The notes: generated from the letters alone by a model not told the origin. A DNA stretch of 9,935 nucleotides from Candidatus Omnitrophota bacterium (GCA_023247575.1 JAHFGE010000043.1:1085-11019), one strand, 5' to 3'. Shown: positions 1 through 7,293, counted from the first letter of the stretch. Numbers and translations: made by a program.

Positions 1-567
1 GGTCGATATAAGCATTTAGAAATTTTTTTAAAAGGAGATCACCAAAGAGTCAATGCGGCCTGCGCCCTGGAAGCTATGGAAAGCTTAAAAGAAAAAGGAG
101 TTGTCATTGCGCCGCAAGCCATTGAGCAAGGTCTTAAAGCGGTTCGTTGGTTCGGCCGCTTTGAAGTGGTTAAAGAAAGGCCAATTGTTGTTCTTGACGC
201 TGCTCATAACCCTGCCTCAGCCGCGGCTTTGGTCAAAACAGTTTTAGAGGAATATCCCCGACGCAAGGTGATCATAGTTCTGGGTCTTTCTAAGGATAAG
301 GATATCCCAGCGGTTTGTGCACAGCTGAAACTCATGAGCGACTTTTTTATTTTAACTAAGTCCCGTCATTCTCGAAGCTATGTTTTTGATCGCCAACAAA
401 CTCAGGATTTGTTTAAAGACAAGGAATGGTTTATAACCGAAAGTGTATCGGAGGCCTTGACACTAGCTTTTTCTAAAGCTCAGAAAGAAGACGTCATCGT
501 CGTGACGGGATCGTTATTTGTAGTGGGGGAAGCAAGGGAAATTTTATGTACCAGTTCAAAGGTGTAG
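1..567 (+). CDS. folC: Folylpolyglutamate synthase / dihydrofolate synthase, C-terminal part (5' end outside window)
   Basis: This cytoplasmic Mur-ligase-type enzyme uses ATP to add glutamate to dihydropteroate and folates. The frame is open from base 1, so the start and the ATP-binding N-terminal domain lie upstream. The visible part begins with the family motif around L-K-G-D-H-Q-R-V-N-A (about bases 28-57), which precedes the second half of the ligase. It continues with LDAAHNP (193-213, usually LDGAHNP), GLSKDKD, and VTGSLFVVGE (502-531), which is the typical FolC C-terminal signature. About 188 residues are visible, ending at a TAG that lies 22 bp inside mnmE. The overlap suggests co-transcription and translational coupling. 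Family assignment is firm. Whether the enzyme is bifunctional (dihydrofolate plus folylpolyglutamate synthase) cannot be told from this part. Confidence 0.94.
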   Translation, partial: GRYKHLEIFLKGDHQRVNAACALEAMESLKEKGVVIAPQAIEQGLKAVRWFGRFEVVKERPIVVLDAAHNPASAAALVKTVLEEYPRRKVIIVLGLSKDKDIPAVCAQLKLMSDFFILTKSRHSRSYVFDRQQTQDLFKDKEWFITESVSEALTLAFSKAQKEDVIVVTGSLFVVGEAREILCTSSKV

Positions 568-1925
568 AGGATACCATTGCCGCTATTGCCACACCTGCTG
601 GGTGCGGCGGTATTGCTATCGTGCGTGTTTCCGGGCAGGACGCTTTTAGCATCGCAGACCGTGTATTCCGTCCCAAGGGATCTGTCAAACCCTCCCAGGC
701 CAAAGGCTTTACGGTGCATTATGGCTGGGTGGTGTCCAATGAGGAAATTATCGACGAGGTTTTGCTCACCGTCATGCGGCCCCCCAAAAGTTATACAGGC
801 CAGGATGTGGTGGAAATCAGCTGCCACGGTGGAGCAGCAGTCGCCCATGCCGTTTTAGATACGATTTTAAATGTGGGTGCTCGCTTGGCGGAACCCGGAG
901 AATTTACCAAGCGCGCTTTTCTGAATGGCCGCATGGACTTGGCCCAGGCAGAGGCGGTCCTCGATATTATTCGTGCCAAAACCGAAGCCTTTGTGAGGGT
1001 CAGCCAGAATCAACTGAAAGGCGAATTATCCATCCAGATTGAAGATATCCGTCAATCCTTAATGAAGGTTTATACCACCTTGGAAGCTTTTATTAATTTT
1101 CCCGAGGATGATATTGATGCGCAAACCAGCGAAGATATTTACAAGCGTATCGAAGAGCAAAGTAAGCGTATTGAAAAACTGTTGGCCAACAGTTCCAATG
1201 GCCAGTTGCTTAAAGAGGGGATTCGCGTGGTGTTGTGCGGTAAACCAAATGTGGGGAAGTCGTCGCTATTGAATGTACTTTTAAAGCAACAAAGGGCCAT
1301 TGTCACCCATATTGCCGGCACTACCCGCGATGTCCTGGAAGAAGAAGCGCAGATTAAAGGCATTCCTTTACAATTAATCGATACCGCTGGAATTTTGGAG
1401 CCGCGGGACTTAATTGAGCGGGAGGCCGTTAAGCGTAGCCATTTGTCTATCGAAAGCGCAGACCTGGTGCTTTTGGTTTTGGATAACAGTGTTCCCTTAG
1501 AGGATCAGGACCGCATCTTAATCGAACAACTTAAGGATCGTCCCGTCATTGTTGTTATTAATAAATGCGATTTGCCCATTATCCTAGCCACGGCCCAGAT
1601 TCCATTTGTGAAAGTTGTCAAGGTTTCGGCCCTGCAGCAACAAGGTATTGGTGAGCTAGAGGAAATGATTATCAAATCCGTCTGGCAGGGAGAAATCTTC
1701 GATACACACAGTGTGTTTGTCACCAATCTTCGTCATATTCAAGCCCTTAAACAGGCAGTGGTGGAATTGCAAGCAGCCTCAGGGCTCATGGATGAGGGAT
1801 TGTCCATAGAGTTTATTAGCGAGCACGTCAAAACTGCTATCAATCAATTGGATGCTGTCCTGGGTCGAAATATTGACGAGGATTTGTTGGAAACTATTTT
1901 CTCCGAATTCTGTATTGGAAAATAA
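546..1925 (+). CDS. mnmE: tRNA modification GTPase MnmE (TrmE)
   Basis: MnmE works with MnmG to install the (carboxymethyl)aminomethyl group at C5 of the wobble uridine in certain tRNAs, using a folate one-carbon donor. All 459 residues are present, the normal family length. The N-terminal folate-binding domain (about 1-120) starts with D-T-I-A-A-I-A-T-P and includes CHGG (93-96). A helical domain follows. The inserted G domain has G1 GKPNVGKSS (232-240), G2 GTTRD (258-262), G3 DTAG (279-282), G4 NKCD (339-342) and SAL (361-363). The C-terminus is CIGK (456-459), with the conserved catalytic cysteine C456. The ATG lies inside the end of folC and is preceded by a purine-rich AAGGGAA just upstream, which supports this start. 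The next gene starts on the base after the TAA. Pairing with the folate gene folC fits the folate dependence of MnmE, though this may be coincidence. Confidence 0.97.
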   Translation: MYQFKGVEDTIAAIATPAGCGGIAIVRVSGQDAFSIADRVFRPKGSVKPSQAKGFTVHYGWVVSNEEIIDEVLLTVMRPPKSYTGQDVVEISCHGGAAVAHAVLDTILNVGARLAEPGEFTKRAFLNGRMDLAQAEAVLDIIRAKTEAFVRVSQNQLKGELSIQIEDIRQSLMKVYTTLEAFINFPEDDIDAQTSEDIYKRIEEQSKRIEKLLANSSNGQLLKEGIRVVLCGKPNVGKSSLLNVLLKQQRAIVTHIAGTTRDVLEEEAQIKGIPLQLIDTAGILEPRDLIEREAVKRSHLSIESADLVLLVLDNSVPLEDQDRILIEQLKDRPVIVVINKCDLPIILATAQIPFVKVVKVSALQQQGIGELEEMIIKSVWQGEIFDTHSVFVTNLRHIQALKQAVVELQAASGLMDEGLSIEFISEHVKTAINQLDAVLGRNIDEDLLETIFSEFCIGK

Positions 1926-2987
1926 ATGGAACCCCAGGAATTTCACAACCGGGGCGCCTTGGTTAACCCCGCCAATCGTTTTGAAAAGATTTCCTTCCGG
2001 CGTGATGAGGAAGTAAGCGATGAAGACTACGAGGGACGGGTTAATCCCAAGACCGAATTTTTCAAAGACACCTCCAAGTCGATTATTTCCTATAATGACA
2101 GCCCAGACATTGGCTTTGAAACCAGTCTAAATCCTTATCGCGGCTGCGAACACGGGTGCGTGTATTGTTACGCTCGTCCCACGCATGAATATTTTGGATT
2201 ATCCTCGGGGTGGGACTTTGAGTCCAAGATTTTTGTCAAAACCGAGGCGGCCAGCCTATTACGTAAAGAATTGGCCCATCCTCAATGGAAGCCGCAGGTG
2301 GTTGTGGTCAGCGGGGTCACCGATTGCTACCAGCCTTTTGAAAAGAAATTTCAAATCACCCGCCAATGCATGGAAGTGCTTTTGGATTTTCGTAATCCCA
2401 CAGCCATTATCACTAAGAATAAATTGGTCACCCGTGATATCGATATTTTCAAGCAAATGGCTGACTATCATGGGATCAATGCAACGATTTCGATCACAAC
2501 CTTAGATCCTGCTTTGGCGCGGGCCATGGAGCCTCGAGCCTCCACCCCGGCCAATCGCCTCAAAGCCATGGAGGAATTAGCCAAGGCTGGGGTGCCAGTG
2601 ACCGTCAATGTCTCTCCTGTTATTCCGGCCCTCACTGATCATGAAATCCCTGCCATCTTAAAAGCGGCTGCCCAGGCCGGGGCTTTGGGGGCAGGTTATA
2701 CGGTCATTCGCCTTCCCTTTGCCGTCAAGGATCTGTTTGAAACCTGGCTGGCGCAATATTTCTCTGACCGCAAAAATAAGGTATTAAACCGCATCAAGGA
2801 GTTGCGCGGCGGCATCCTTTATCACTCGGAATGGGGAACCCGCATGACTGGTACTGGCTTGTTTGCGGATCAAATCCGCGACATTTTTGATTTAGGCTAC
2901 AAACGCGCCGGCTTTTCTGAAGGGCGCATCCGTTTATCCGCCTCCGCCTTCCGCAATCCCTACCAGACTCAGCTAACTTTGTTCTAA
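1926..2987 (+). CDS. PA0069-family radical SAM protein (SplB-like)
   Basis: This 353-residue protein belongs to the radical SAM superfamily, near spore photoproduct lyase (COG1533). The closest match I recognise is the PA0069 family, whose reaction is not established. The 4Fe-4S/SAM motif is CX3CX2C at C74, C78 and C81, within NPYRGCEHGCVYCYARPTHEY. Other family hallmarks are GVTDCYQPFEK (130-140), TKNKLVTRD (163-171) and a C-terminal QLTLF. The start ATG directly follows the mnmE stop with no gap, and a weak GGA lies 6 bases upstream, so translational coupling is likely. The stop TAA touches the stop of the convergent cvpA-like gene. True spore photoproduct lyase is unlikely, because the surrounding motifs fit the PA0069 group better and nothing else here points to sporulation. 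Family confidence is high, but the biochemical role is unknown. Confidence 0.9.
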   Translation: MEPQEFHNRGALVNPANRFEKISFRRDEEVSDEDYEGRVNPKTEFFKDTSKSIISYNDSPDIGFETSLNPYRGCEHGCVYCYARPTHEYFGLSSGWDFESKIFVKTEAASLLRKELAHPQWKPQVVVVSGVTDCYQPFEKKFQITRQCMEVLLDFRNPTAIITKNKLVTRDIDIFKQMADYHGINATISITTLDPALARAMEPRASTPANRLKAMEELAKAGVPVTVNVSPVIPALTDHEIPAILKAAAQAGALGAGYTVIRLPFAVKDLFETWLAQYFSDRKNKVLNRIKELRGGILYHSEWGTRMTGTGLFADQIRDIFDLGYKRAGFSEGRIRLSASAFRNPYQTQLTLF

Positions 2988-3650
2988 TTAAGGGTTTGCG
3001 TATTGCTGTTGATACATTCGTTTGTAAATGGCCATCATTTTTTTAATCATGGTAGGATCCTGAGTGAGGGCGACAATCTTTGGATTGGACATGAGGGCAG
3101 CATAATCCTGGTGGTGCACGGCTGCGATGATCTGGGGGTCGTTGATAATATTTTGAACGCGCTTATCTTGATAGAGTGATTTGAGGTCAGTCGGGGACGT
3201 CTTGCTTTCAGCAGCGGAAAAGTCAAAAGATTTGACCATATAATATGCAAAAGACATATGAATGTCTTCATACATCATCCGCAATGGCTTATTAATGGGC
3301 GGCGCCATACTGAACAGCAACACTGTGATACCGACCATAATCATTCCCCAGATCCAAGTCAAGGCAGCACCGCCAATGCGACTGGCGATGCTTAACTGGC
3401 CGGTAGGGTTGGTCATTTGCGTCCATGAGCGTAAGAAAAAATGGAAAATCCAGGCTAAAATGAAAGGTCCCAAAAGGCCGATACAGAGACTTATGAAAAG
3501 ATTTTTGGTCCAGACATAGTAGACAATGCTGACAATGGTGGCAAAAATTAAGGCCAAAGGCCCCAGGAGAGAAGCTAAAAATCCTTGAGCCGCTCCTTTC
3601 CAAAGCAGGAATATGCTGCAGAACACTATAATGGTATCGGTGACAGTCAT
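2988..3650 (-). CDS. CvpA-family inner-membrane protein
   Basis: This 220-residue membrane protein resembles the CvpA (colicin V production) family, whose molecular role is poorly defined and includes envelope homeostasis in some bacteria. Four hydrophobic segments are visible at about residues 5-18, 29-47, 51-74 and 96-115. The first is followed by W-K-G-A-A-Q-G-F, matching the family's G-x-x-x-G-F pattern. The loop before TM4 has SIASRIGGAALTWIWG, as in CvpA. Residues 120-220 form a soluble tail that is long for the family and contains repeated N/D-P motifs (DPQ 171, NPK 189, DPT 198). The gene is alone on the minus strand, converging on the radical SAM gene and divergent from the PilZ pair. 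No Shine-Dalgarno is evident before the ATG, so a slightly different start is possible. The fold-level assignment rests on hydropathy and pattern, so confidence is moderate. Confidence 0.72.
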   Translation of the reverse strand: MTVTDTIIVFCSIFLLWKGAAQGFLASLLGPLALIFATIVSIVYYVWTKNLFISLCIGLLGPFILAWIFHFFLRSWTQMTNPTGQLSIASRIGGAALTWIWGMIMVGITVLLFSMAPPINKPLRMMYEDIHMSFAYYMVKSFDFSAAESKTSPTDLKSLYQDKRVQNIINDPQIIAAVHHQDYAALMSNPKIVALTQDPTMIKKMMAIYKRMYQQQYANP

Positions 3651-3665
3651 AGGGTCAATGGAAGA

Positions 3666-3674
3666 AGTATAACA
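3666..3674 (-). promoter_or_regulatory. Possible extended -10 promoter for the cvpA-like gene
   Basis: Read on the minus strand, this is TGTTATACT, an extended -10 (TGn plus a hexamer matching TATAAT at 5 of 6 positions). No good -35 lies 15-18 bases further upstream, which is acceptable for an extended -10 promoter. Initiation about 7 bases downstream would leave a leader of only about 9 bases before the ATG at 3650, with no Shine-Dalgarno. This is inference from sequence match only. Confidence 0.35.
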
Positions 3675-3693
3675 TGAGTGAAAAATTCCGCTA

Positions 3694-3737
3694 TTTTTTG
3701 TTTTTTTATTTGCCTTTTGGTCTACATGTTTTATACT
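3694..3737 (+). promoter_or_regulatory. Candidate sigma70-type promoter for the PilZ gene pair
   Basis: A -35-like TTGCCT (3710-3715, 4 of 6) is separated by 16 bases from a strong -10 TATACT (3732-3737, 5 of 6). Just upstream, a T-rich tract (3694-3707, interrupted by one G) sits where an UP element would lie. The predicted start, near 3744, would give a leader of about 48 bases to the ATG at 3792. The position in the divergent intergenic region supports it. No experimental or conservation evidence was available. Confidence 0.5.
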
Positions 3738-3778
3738 ATAGTTAGTTGAAGCGGCCCTGAATTAATTTTGCAATGCAT

Positions 3779-3783
3779 AAGGA
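3779..3783 (+). promoter_or_regulatory. Ribosome binding site that fixes the first PilZ start
   Basis: AAGGA lies 8 bases before the ATG at 3792. This supports that ATG over the in-frame TTG at 3768, which has no such site and would add eight residues (MQCIRKRF) with no PilZ similarity. Confidence 0.65.
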
Positions 3784-3791
3784 AGCGTTTT

Positions 3792-4115
3792 ATGCCAACG
3801 GCCAATAAACGTTGCGAACCTCGCCGTAATTGTTTTGTCCCGGTTGAAAGTAAAACGGATTCATCTTTTGATCATACCCAGACCGTGGATATTAGCCGGC
3901 ATGGCATAGGTTTTATTTCTTGCCACCCTCATAGTATTAATGAAAAAATCGCCATGGAAATTCAGCTTGATCCTGACAGGGATCCTGTATTGGTTATTGG
4001 TATGGTGAAATGGGTACGCAAGCTTTCTGATTCCGATCAATACAGAGTGGGGCTCAATTATGATGAAGTCATTTCAGGTTCCCCACGGCGTTTAGATCGG
4101 TATTTCGAAACCTGA
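3792..4115 (+). CDS. Single-domain PilZ protein, likely c-di-GMP receptor (first copy)
   Basis: This 107-residue cytoplasmic protein is essentially one PilZ domain, a cyclic-di-GMP-binding beta-barrel. The N-terminal switch motif RxxxR is present as R7-C-E-P-R11. The second binding motif, [D/N]xSxxG, is D33-I-S-R-H-G38. A later G-x-V-K-W-V segment (GMVKWV) is the usual PilZ core strand. No signal peptide, transmembrane segment or fused output domain is seen, so it probably acts by binding a partner. The ATG at 3792 is chosen because of the AAGGA site 8 bases upstream. A second PilZ gene follows after 27 bases on the same strand, and the pair is divergent from the cvpA-like gene. The binding motifs are complete, so ligand binding is likely. 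The process controlled (motility, polysaccharide, adhesion) cannot be inferred. Confidence 0.87.
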   Translation: MPTANKRCEPRRNCFVPVESKTDSSFDHTQTVDISRHGIGFISCHPHSINEKIAMEIQLDPDRDPVLVIGMVKWVRKLSDSDQYRVGLNYDEVISGSPRRLDRYFET

Positions 4116-4142
4116 ACACTTTGGTGTGTTTCGTCAAAACCC

Positions 4143-4469
4143 ATGGATAACGAGCGCCGAATTTTTGATCGATTCCAGGCACGATTTCCCCTTAAATTCA
4201 AGGATAGTCGTGCTGATTTTGGTCAGGAAGTTTTTTTAAGAGACGCCTCAGCTTCCGGCGCGCATATTGTCGCTCATCAGCGGATGTTTTTCAATGATCG
4301 GGTATCTTTAGAAGTCGAGTTACCTGATAATAACCAGCCCATGGCTCTTAACGGCCGAGTGGTTTGGACTAAACCTGCCAGCGGTAATTTGTGGGATATT
4401 GGCCTTCAGTTTGACAACATCAATTTTATGAGACTCCAGCGTCTTTTTAAATTTACCCTCACTTCCTGA
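4143..4469 (+). CDS. Single-domain PilZ protein, likely c-di-GMP receptor (second copy)
   Basis: This 108-residue protein is a second stand-alone PilZ domain. It has R6-I-F-D-R10 as the RxxxR switch and D34-A-S-A-S-G39 as [D/N]xSxxG. GRVVWTKP and IGLQFDN follow, the typical core strands G-x-V-x-W and G-x-x-F. It shares the fold motifs with its upstream neighbour but the sequences differ widely, so any duplication is old or the two were recruited separately. The ATG has no obvious Shine-Dalgarno, and the 27-base gap suggests co-transcription. The stop codon overlaps the base of a GC-rich hairpin. Motifs are complete, so c-di-GMP binding is expected. The downstream target is unknown. Confidence 0.87.
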   Translation: MDNERRIFDRFQARFPLKFKDSRADFGQEVFLRDASASGAHIVAHQRMFFNDRVSLEVELPDNNQPMALNGRVVWTKPASGNLWDIGLQFDNINFMRLQRLFKFTLTS

Positions 4470-4485
4470 CCCGCCGGCGGCGGGT
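4469..4485 (+). terminator. GC-rich hairpin after the PilZ pair, weak terminator candidate
   Basis: ACCCGCC (4469-4475) and GGCGGGT (4479-4485) are exact reverse complements around a 3-base loop, and one further G-T wobble pair is possible. The 7-bp stem is very stable and begins within the stop codon of the second PilZ gene. The following TTCTTG is only partly U-rich, so intrinsic termination would be inefficient. It may instead attenuate transcription or protect the 3' end. Confidence 0.5.
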
Positions 4486-4505
4486 TCTTGAACCAAGCTT
4501 ACCTA

Positions 4506-4534
4506 TTTACTTAATCTTGATCTTCTGTTATCTT
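4506..4534 (+). promoter_or_regulatory. Weak promoter candidate before the GH94 gene
   Basis: TTTACT (4506-4511, 4 of 6) is spaced 17 bases from TATCTT (4529-4534, 4 of 6). Initiation would fall almost on the ATG at 4543, giving a near-leaderless mRNA. This agrees with the absence of any purine-rich ribosome site in the 73-base gap, but it is speculative. Confidence 0.22.
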
Positions 4535-4542
4535 ATCCGATT

Positions 4543-7293
4543 ATGCAAAGTTTAAATTCCAAGACGTTTTATCAATATCATGGCGATGGTATGACTTTCA
4601 GTTCAAGGCCTGCCACCGCCATTAAAACTATTTACGCCCCATTATGCGGCACAGATGCTAACGGTATTAAATCGGCCATTACTCCTACTTTAAGCGGAGA
4701 CATTAAGATTGATAAAAATCACTACATTACCAAACCCTTTTCAAGGGAAGATTTACGCTATCCCTTACGAGATTTTTTTATCTTTATTAAAGGCAAGGGG
4801 ATTTTTTCTTTGGCTCAAGAAAATACCACAGATTCAGCCATGGTGACATTAGGACCTCTGTGGCATAAATTAGAGCGGCAGCATCCCAAGGCCGGTATTT
4901 TACTCACAGCGGTCAATTTTGTACCTTCCAGTAATGAGACCGTTGAGTTAATGAAAGTCAATGTTAAAAATATTTCCCGCAAAACTGTTACCTTCACCCC
5001 CACAGCTGCCATACCACTTTTTGGCCGCTCGTTGGCCAATAAGCATGACCATGAACATGTGACGGCCTTGCTTAATCGTCTAGAACAACATAAGGATGGG
5101 GTGTTGCTCAAGCCTACCCTGGCCTTTAATGAAGAAGAGCATAAGGATATCAGCACAGTGTATTTTGTTTTGGGCAGGGCAGGCAGGGATAAAACCTCTA
5201 GCCTAGCGGGCACTTTCCCTACGGCCGAGAGTTTCTATGGCCCGGGGGGATCTTTGATGGCCCCTGAAGCAGTGCATAAAAACCTTCCGCCCAGAATTTT
5301 ACCAGACGACCAACTGCAGGGGAAAGAGGCGGTCGGGGCATTGCGCTTTAAAGAAATCACATTAAAGCCCGGCGTCAGCGTGGATTATATTATAGCCATC
5401 GGCATGGCCTTGACCGCGGCGCAGGCCAAAGATATTTTTAACCATTTTAATTCTTTGGAGAATTTTGAACGGGCACTTTCGGCCAATAAGAAATTTTGGA
5501 TGGAAAAAATATCTTCTACCCAATTTAAAACCGGCGATGAGGATTTTAATGCCTGGATGCGCTGGGTGGCGTTACAGCCAGTGTTAAGACGGATTTTTGG
5601 TTGTTCTTTTTTGCCGGACCATGATTATGGCAAAGGTGGTAAAGGTTGGCGCGACCTCTGGCAAGACTTGCTTTCTCTGATTCTTATTGAACCTGATTTG
5701 GTCAAAGACGACCTGTTAAATAATTGTGCCGGCATCCGCATCGATGGCAGCAATGCCACGATCGTTGGTTCTAGGCCTGGGGAATTCATTGCTGATCGCA
5801 ATGCCATCACTCGCGTCTGGATGGATCATGGGGTCTGGCCTTTTCAAACGATGCTTTTATACATTGAACAGAGCGGCGATTATGATCTGTTGTTGACCAA
5901 GCGTCCCTACTTTAGAGACCCTCAATTGTCACGCACCATGGAAAAGGACTTAGGCTGGACTGACCACCATGGCAACTGTCTTTTGGACAAAAAAGGACAA
6001 GTCTACGAAGCGATCATCCTTGAGCATCTTTTAGTGCAGAATCTGGTGCAGTTTTTTAACGTGGGAGAACACAACATCACCCGCTTGGAAAGTGCCGACT
6101 GGAATGATGGATTGGACACGGCTTTTGCCCGAGGAGAAAGCGTGACCTTTATGTCGTTTTACGGCGGCAATCTCCTGAAGTTGGCTGATTTAATAGAAAC
6201 ACTGGGCGCTGTCAAACGACAGACCACCATCCGTTTGGCCAAAGAACTTTTAATTTTGTTGGATACCCTTGGCGATAACGCCGTTAATTATGACCATCCA
6301 AAAGAAAAACACGACCATTTGTTTGGTAAGTATTTTCGCAGTGTCCAGCCAGTTATAAGCGCAGAAGTGACGGAGGTTGCTATCACGGATGTGGCCAAAG
6401 ATCTGCGCCACAAAGGTCACTGGATGTTCGGCCAGATCCGCAAAGAAAAGCTCACCATCGAACATAAGGGCAAAAAATACCAATGGTTTAATGGCTATTA
6501 TGATAATAAGGGTCAACGGGTGGAAGGAATCAAAGATAACGTGGTGCGTATGATGCTGGCCAGTCAAGTCTTCCCTATTATGAGTGGTGTGGCTGAGCCT
6601 TCCGAGATTGAAGCCATGATGATCGGCGTTGATCAATTCCTCAAAGACCAAAAACGTGGCGGTTACCGGCTCAATACGGATTTCGGCTTGCAGCATTATT
6701 TGGATTTGGGTCGGGCTTTTAGTTTTGCCTATGGCAGCAAAGAAAACGGGTCTTTTTTTAGTCACATGACGGTCATGTATGCGTATGCGCTTTATACACG
6801 CGGCTTTGCCCGTCGTGGATATAAAGTTCTGCAGTCGATTTATCGCATGGCCATGGATACGGACCGCAGCCAGATTTATCCTGGCATCCCGGAATATTTT
6901 GATTCTCAAGGCCGAGGGATGTACCATTATTTGACTGGCTCTGCCAGCTGGTTGGTGTTAACACAATTAACTCAAAGCTTTGGCGTACAGGGAAGAGGCG
7001 GCGATTTACTGCTGAATCCACAACTGGTTAAAGAAGAGTTTAATGGGAAAGCCATAGCTAGCGTGGTATGTCAATTTGCCGGCCGTCGCGTGACAGTGGA
7101 ATATTATAATCCTAAAAAACTCGACGCTGGCCAATATTGCATTGGACAGATGACGCTCAATGGTCAACCGATTATCGGGAAATGGCTCCATAAAGCTTCT
7201 ATTCAAATTGAGCGTGCTTTAATTACCAAAAATAAAGAAGCCCATATCCGCGTTGTGCTGGACGCATATAAGGTTCATCCAATATGGAAATAG
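4543..7293 (+). CDS. GH94-type glycoside phosphorylase (cellobiose phosphorylase-like, substrate unknown)
   Basis: This 916-residue protein has the architecture of GH94 inverting phosphorylases, which cleave beta-glucosidic bonds with phosphate to release a sugar 1-phosphate. Residues about 1-300 look like the N-terminal beta-sandwich and include SITPTLSGDIK. The helical barrel contains WRDLWQD (369-375) and the DWNDGLD segment (519-525), where the general acid aspartate is expected (probably D522). It also has K-E-N-G (733-736) followed by H741, and YLTGSASW (796-803), matching the conserved His and the T/G loop that bind phosphate in GH94. No signal peptide is seen, so it is probably cytoplasmic. 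Length exceeds classical cellobiose phosphorylases (about 800), so the substrate may be another beta-glucan oligosaccharide. There is no transporter or glycosidase nearby to help. The last codons overlap ychF by 10 bp. No Shine-Dalgarno precedes the ATG, and M17 is an alternative start. Confidence 0.85.
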   Translation: MQSLNSKTFYQYHGDGMTFSSRPATAIKTIYAPLCGTDANGIKSAITPTLSGDIKIDKNHYITKPFSREDLRYPLRDFFIFIKGKGIFSLAQENTTDSAMVTLGPLWHKLERQHPKAGILLTAVNFVPSSNETVELMKVNVKNISRKTVTFTPTAAIPLFGRSLANKHDHEHVTALLNRLEQHKDGVLLKPTLAFNEEEHKDISTVYFVLGRAGRDKTSSLAGTFPTAESFYGPGGSLMAPEAVHKNLPPRILPDDQLQGKEAVGALRFKEITLKPGVSVDYIIAIGMALTAAQAKDIFNHFNSLENFERALSANKKFWMEKISSTQFKTGDEDFNAWMRWVALQPVLRRIFGCSFLPDHDYGKGGKGWRDLWQDLLSLILIEPDLVKDDLLNNCAGIRIDGSNATIVGSRPGEFIADRNAITRVWMDHGVWPFQTMLLYIEQSGDYDLLLTKRPYFRDPQLSRTMEKDLGWTDHHGNCLLDKKGQVYEAIILEHLLVQNLVQFFNVGEHNITRLESADWNDGLDTAFARGESVTFMSFYGGNLLKLADLIETLGAVKRQTTIRLAKELLILLDTLGDNAVNYDHPKEKHDHLFGKYFRSVQPVISAEVTEVAITDVAKDLRHKGHWMFGQIRKEKLTIEHKGKKYQWFNGYYDNKGQRVEGIKDNVVRMMLASQVFPIMSGVAEPSEIEAMMIGVDQFLKDQKRGGYRLNTDFGLQHYLDLGRAFSFAYGSKENGSFFSHMTVMYAYALYTRGFARRGYKVLQSIYRMAMDTDRSQIYPGIPEYFDSQGRGMYHYLTGSASWLVLTQLTQSFGVQGRGGDLLLNPQLVKEEFNGKAIASVVCQFAGRRVTVEYYNPKKLDAGQYCIGQMTLNGQPIIGKWLHKASIQIERALITKNKEAHIRVVLDAYKVHPIWK

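Noticed and set aside
480..848. 122-codon minus-strand open frame over the folC-mnmE junction
   Set aside because: It covers the conserved N-terminus of mnmE on the opposite strand and has no family features.
3694..3709. T-rich run as a terminator
   Set aside because: No GC-rich stem precedes it on the plus strand, and it lies in a divergent promoter region. An UP-element-like role fits better.
3768..3791. Extended first PilZ start at a TTG
   Set aside because: The ATG at 3792 has AAGGA 8 bases upstream and begins at the expected distance before RxxxR.
4116..4142. Possible short hairpin ACAC/GTGT between the two PilZ genes
   Set aside because: The stem is only about 4 bp, has no T-run after it, and is within chance expectation.
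6250..6927. 225-codon open frame on the minus strand opposite the GH94 gene
   Set aside because: It lies against conserved barrel motifs of the phosphorylase and shows no domain-like sequence, so it is a shadow frame.
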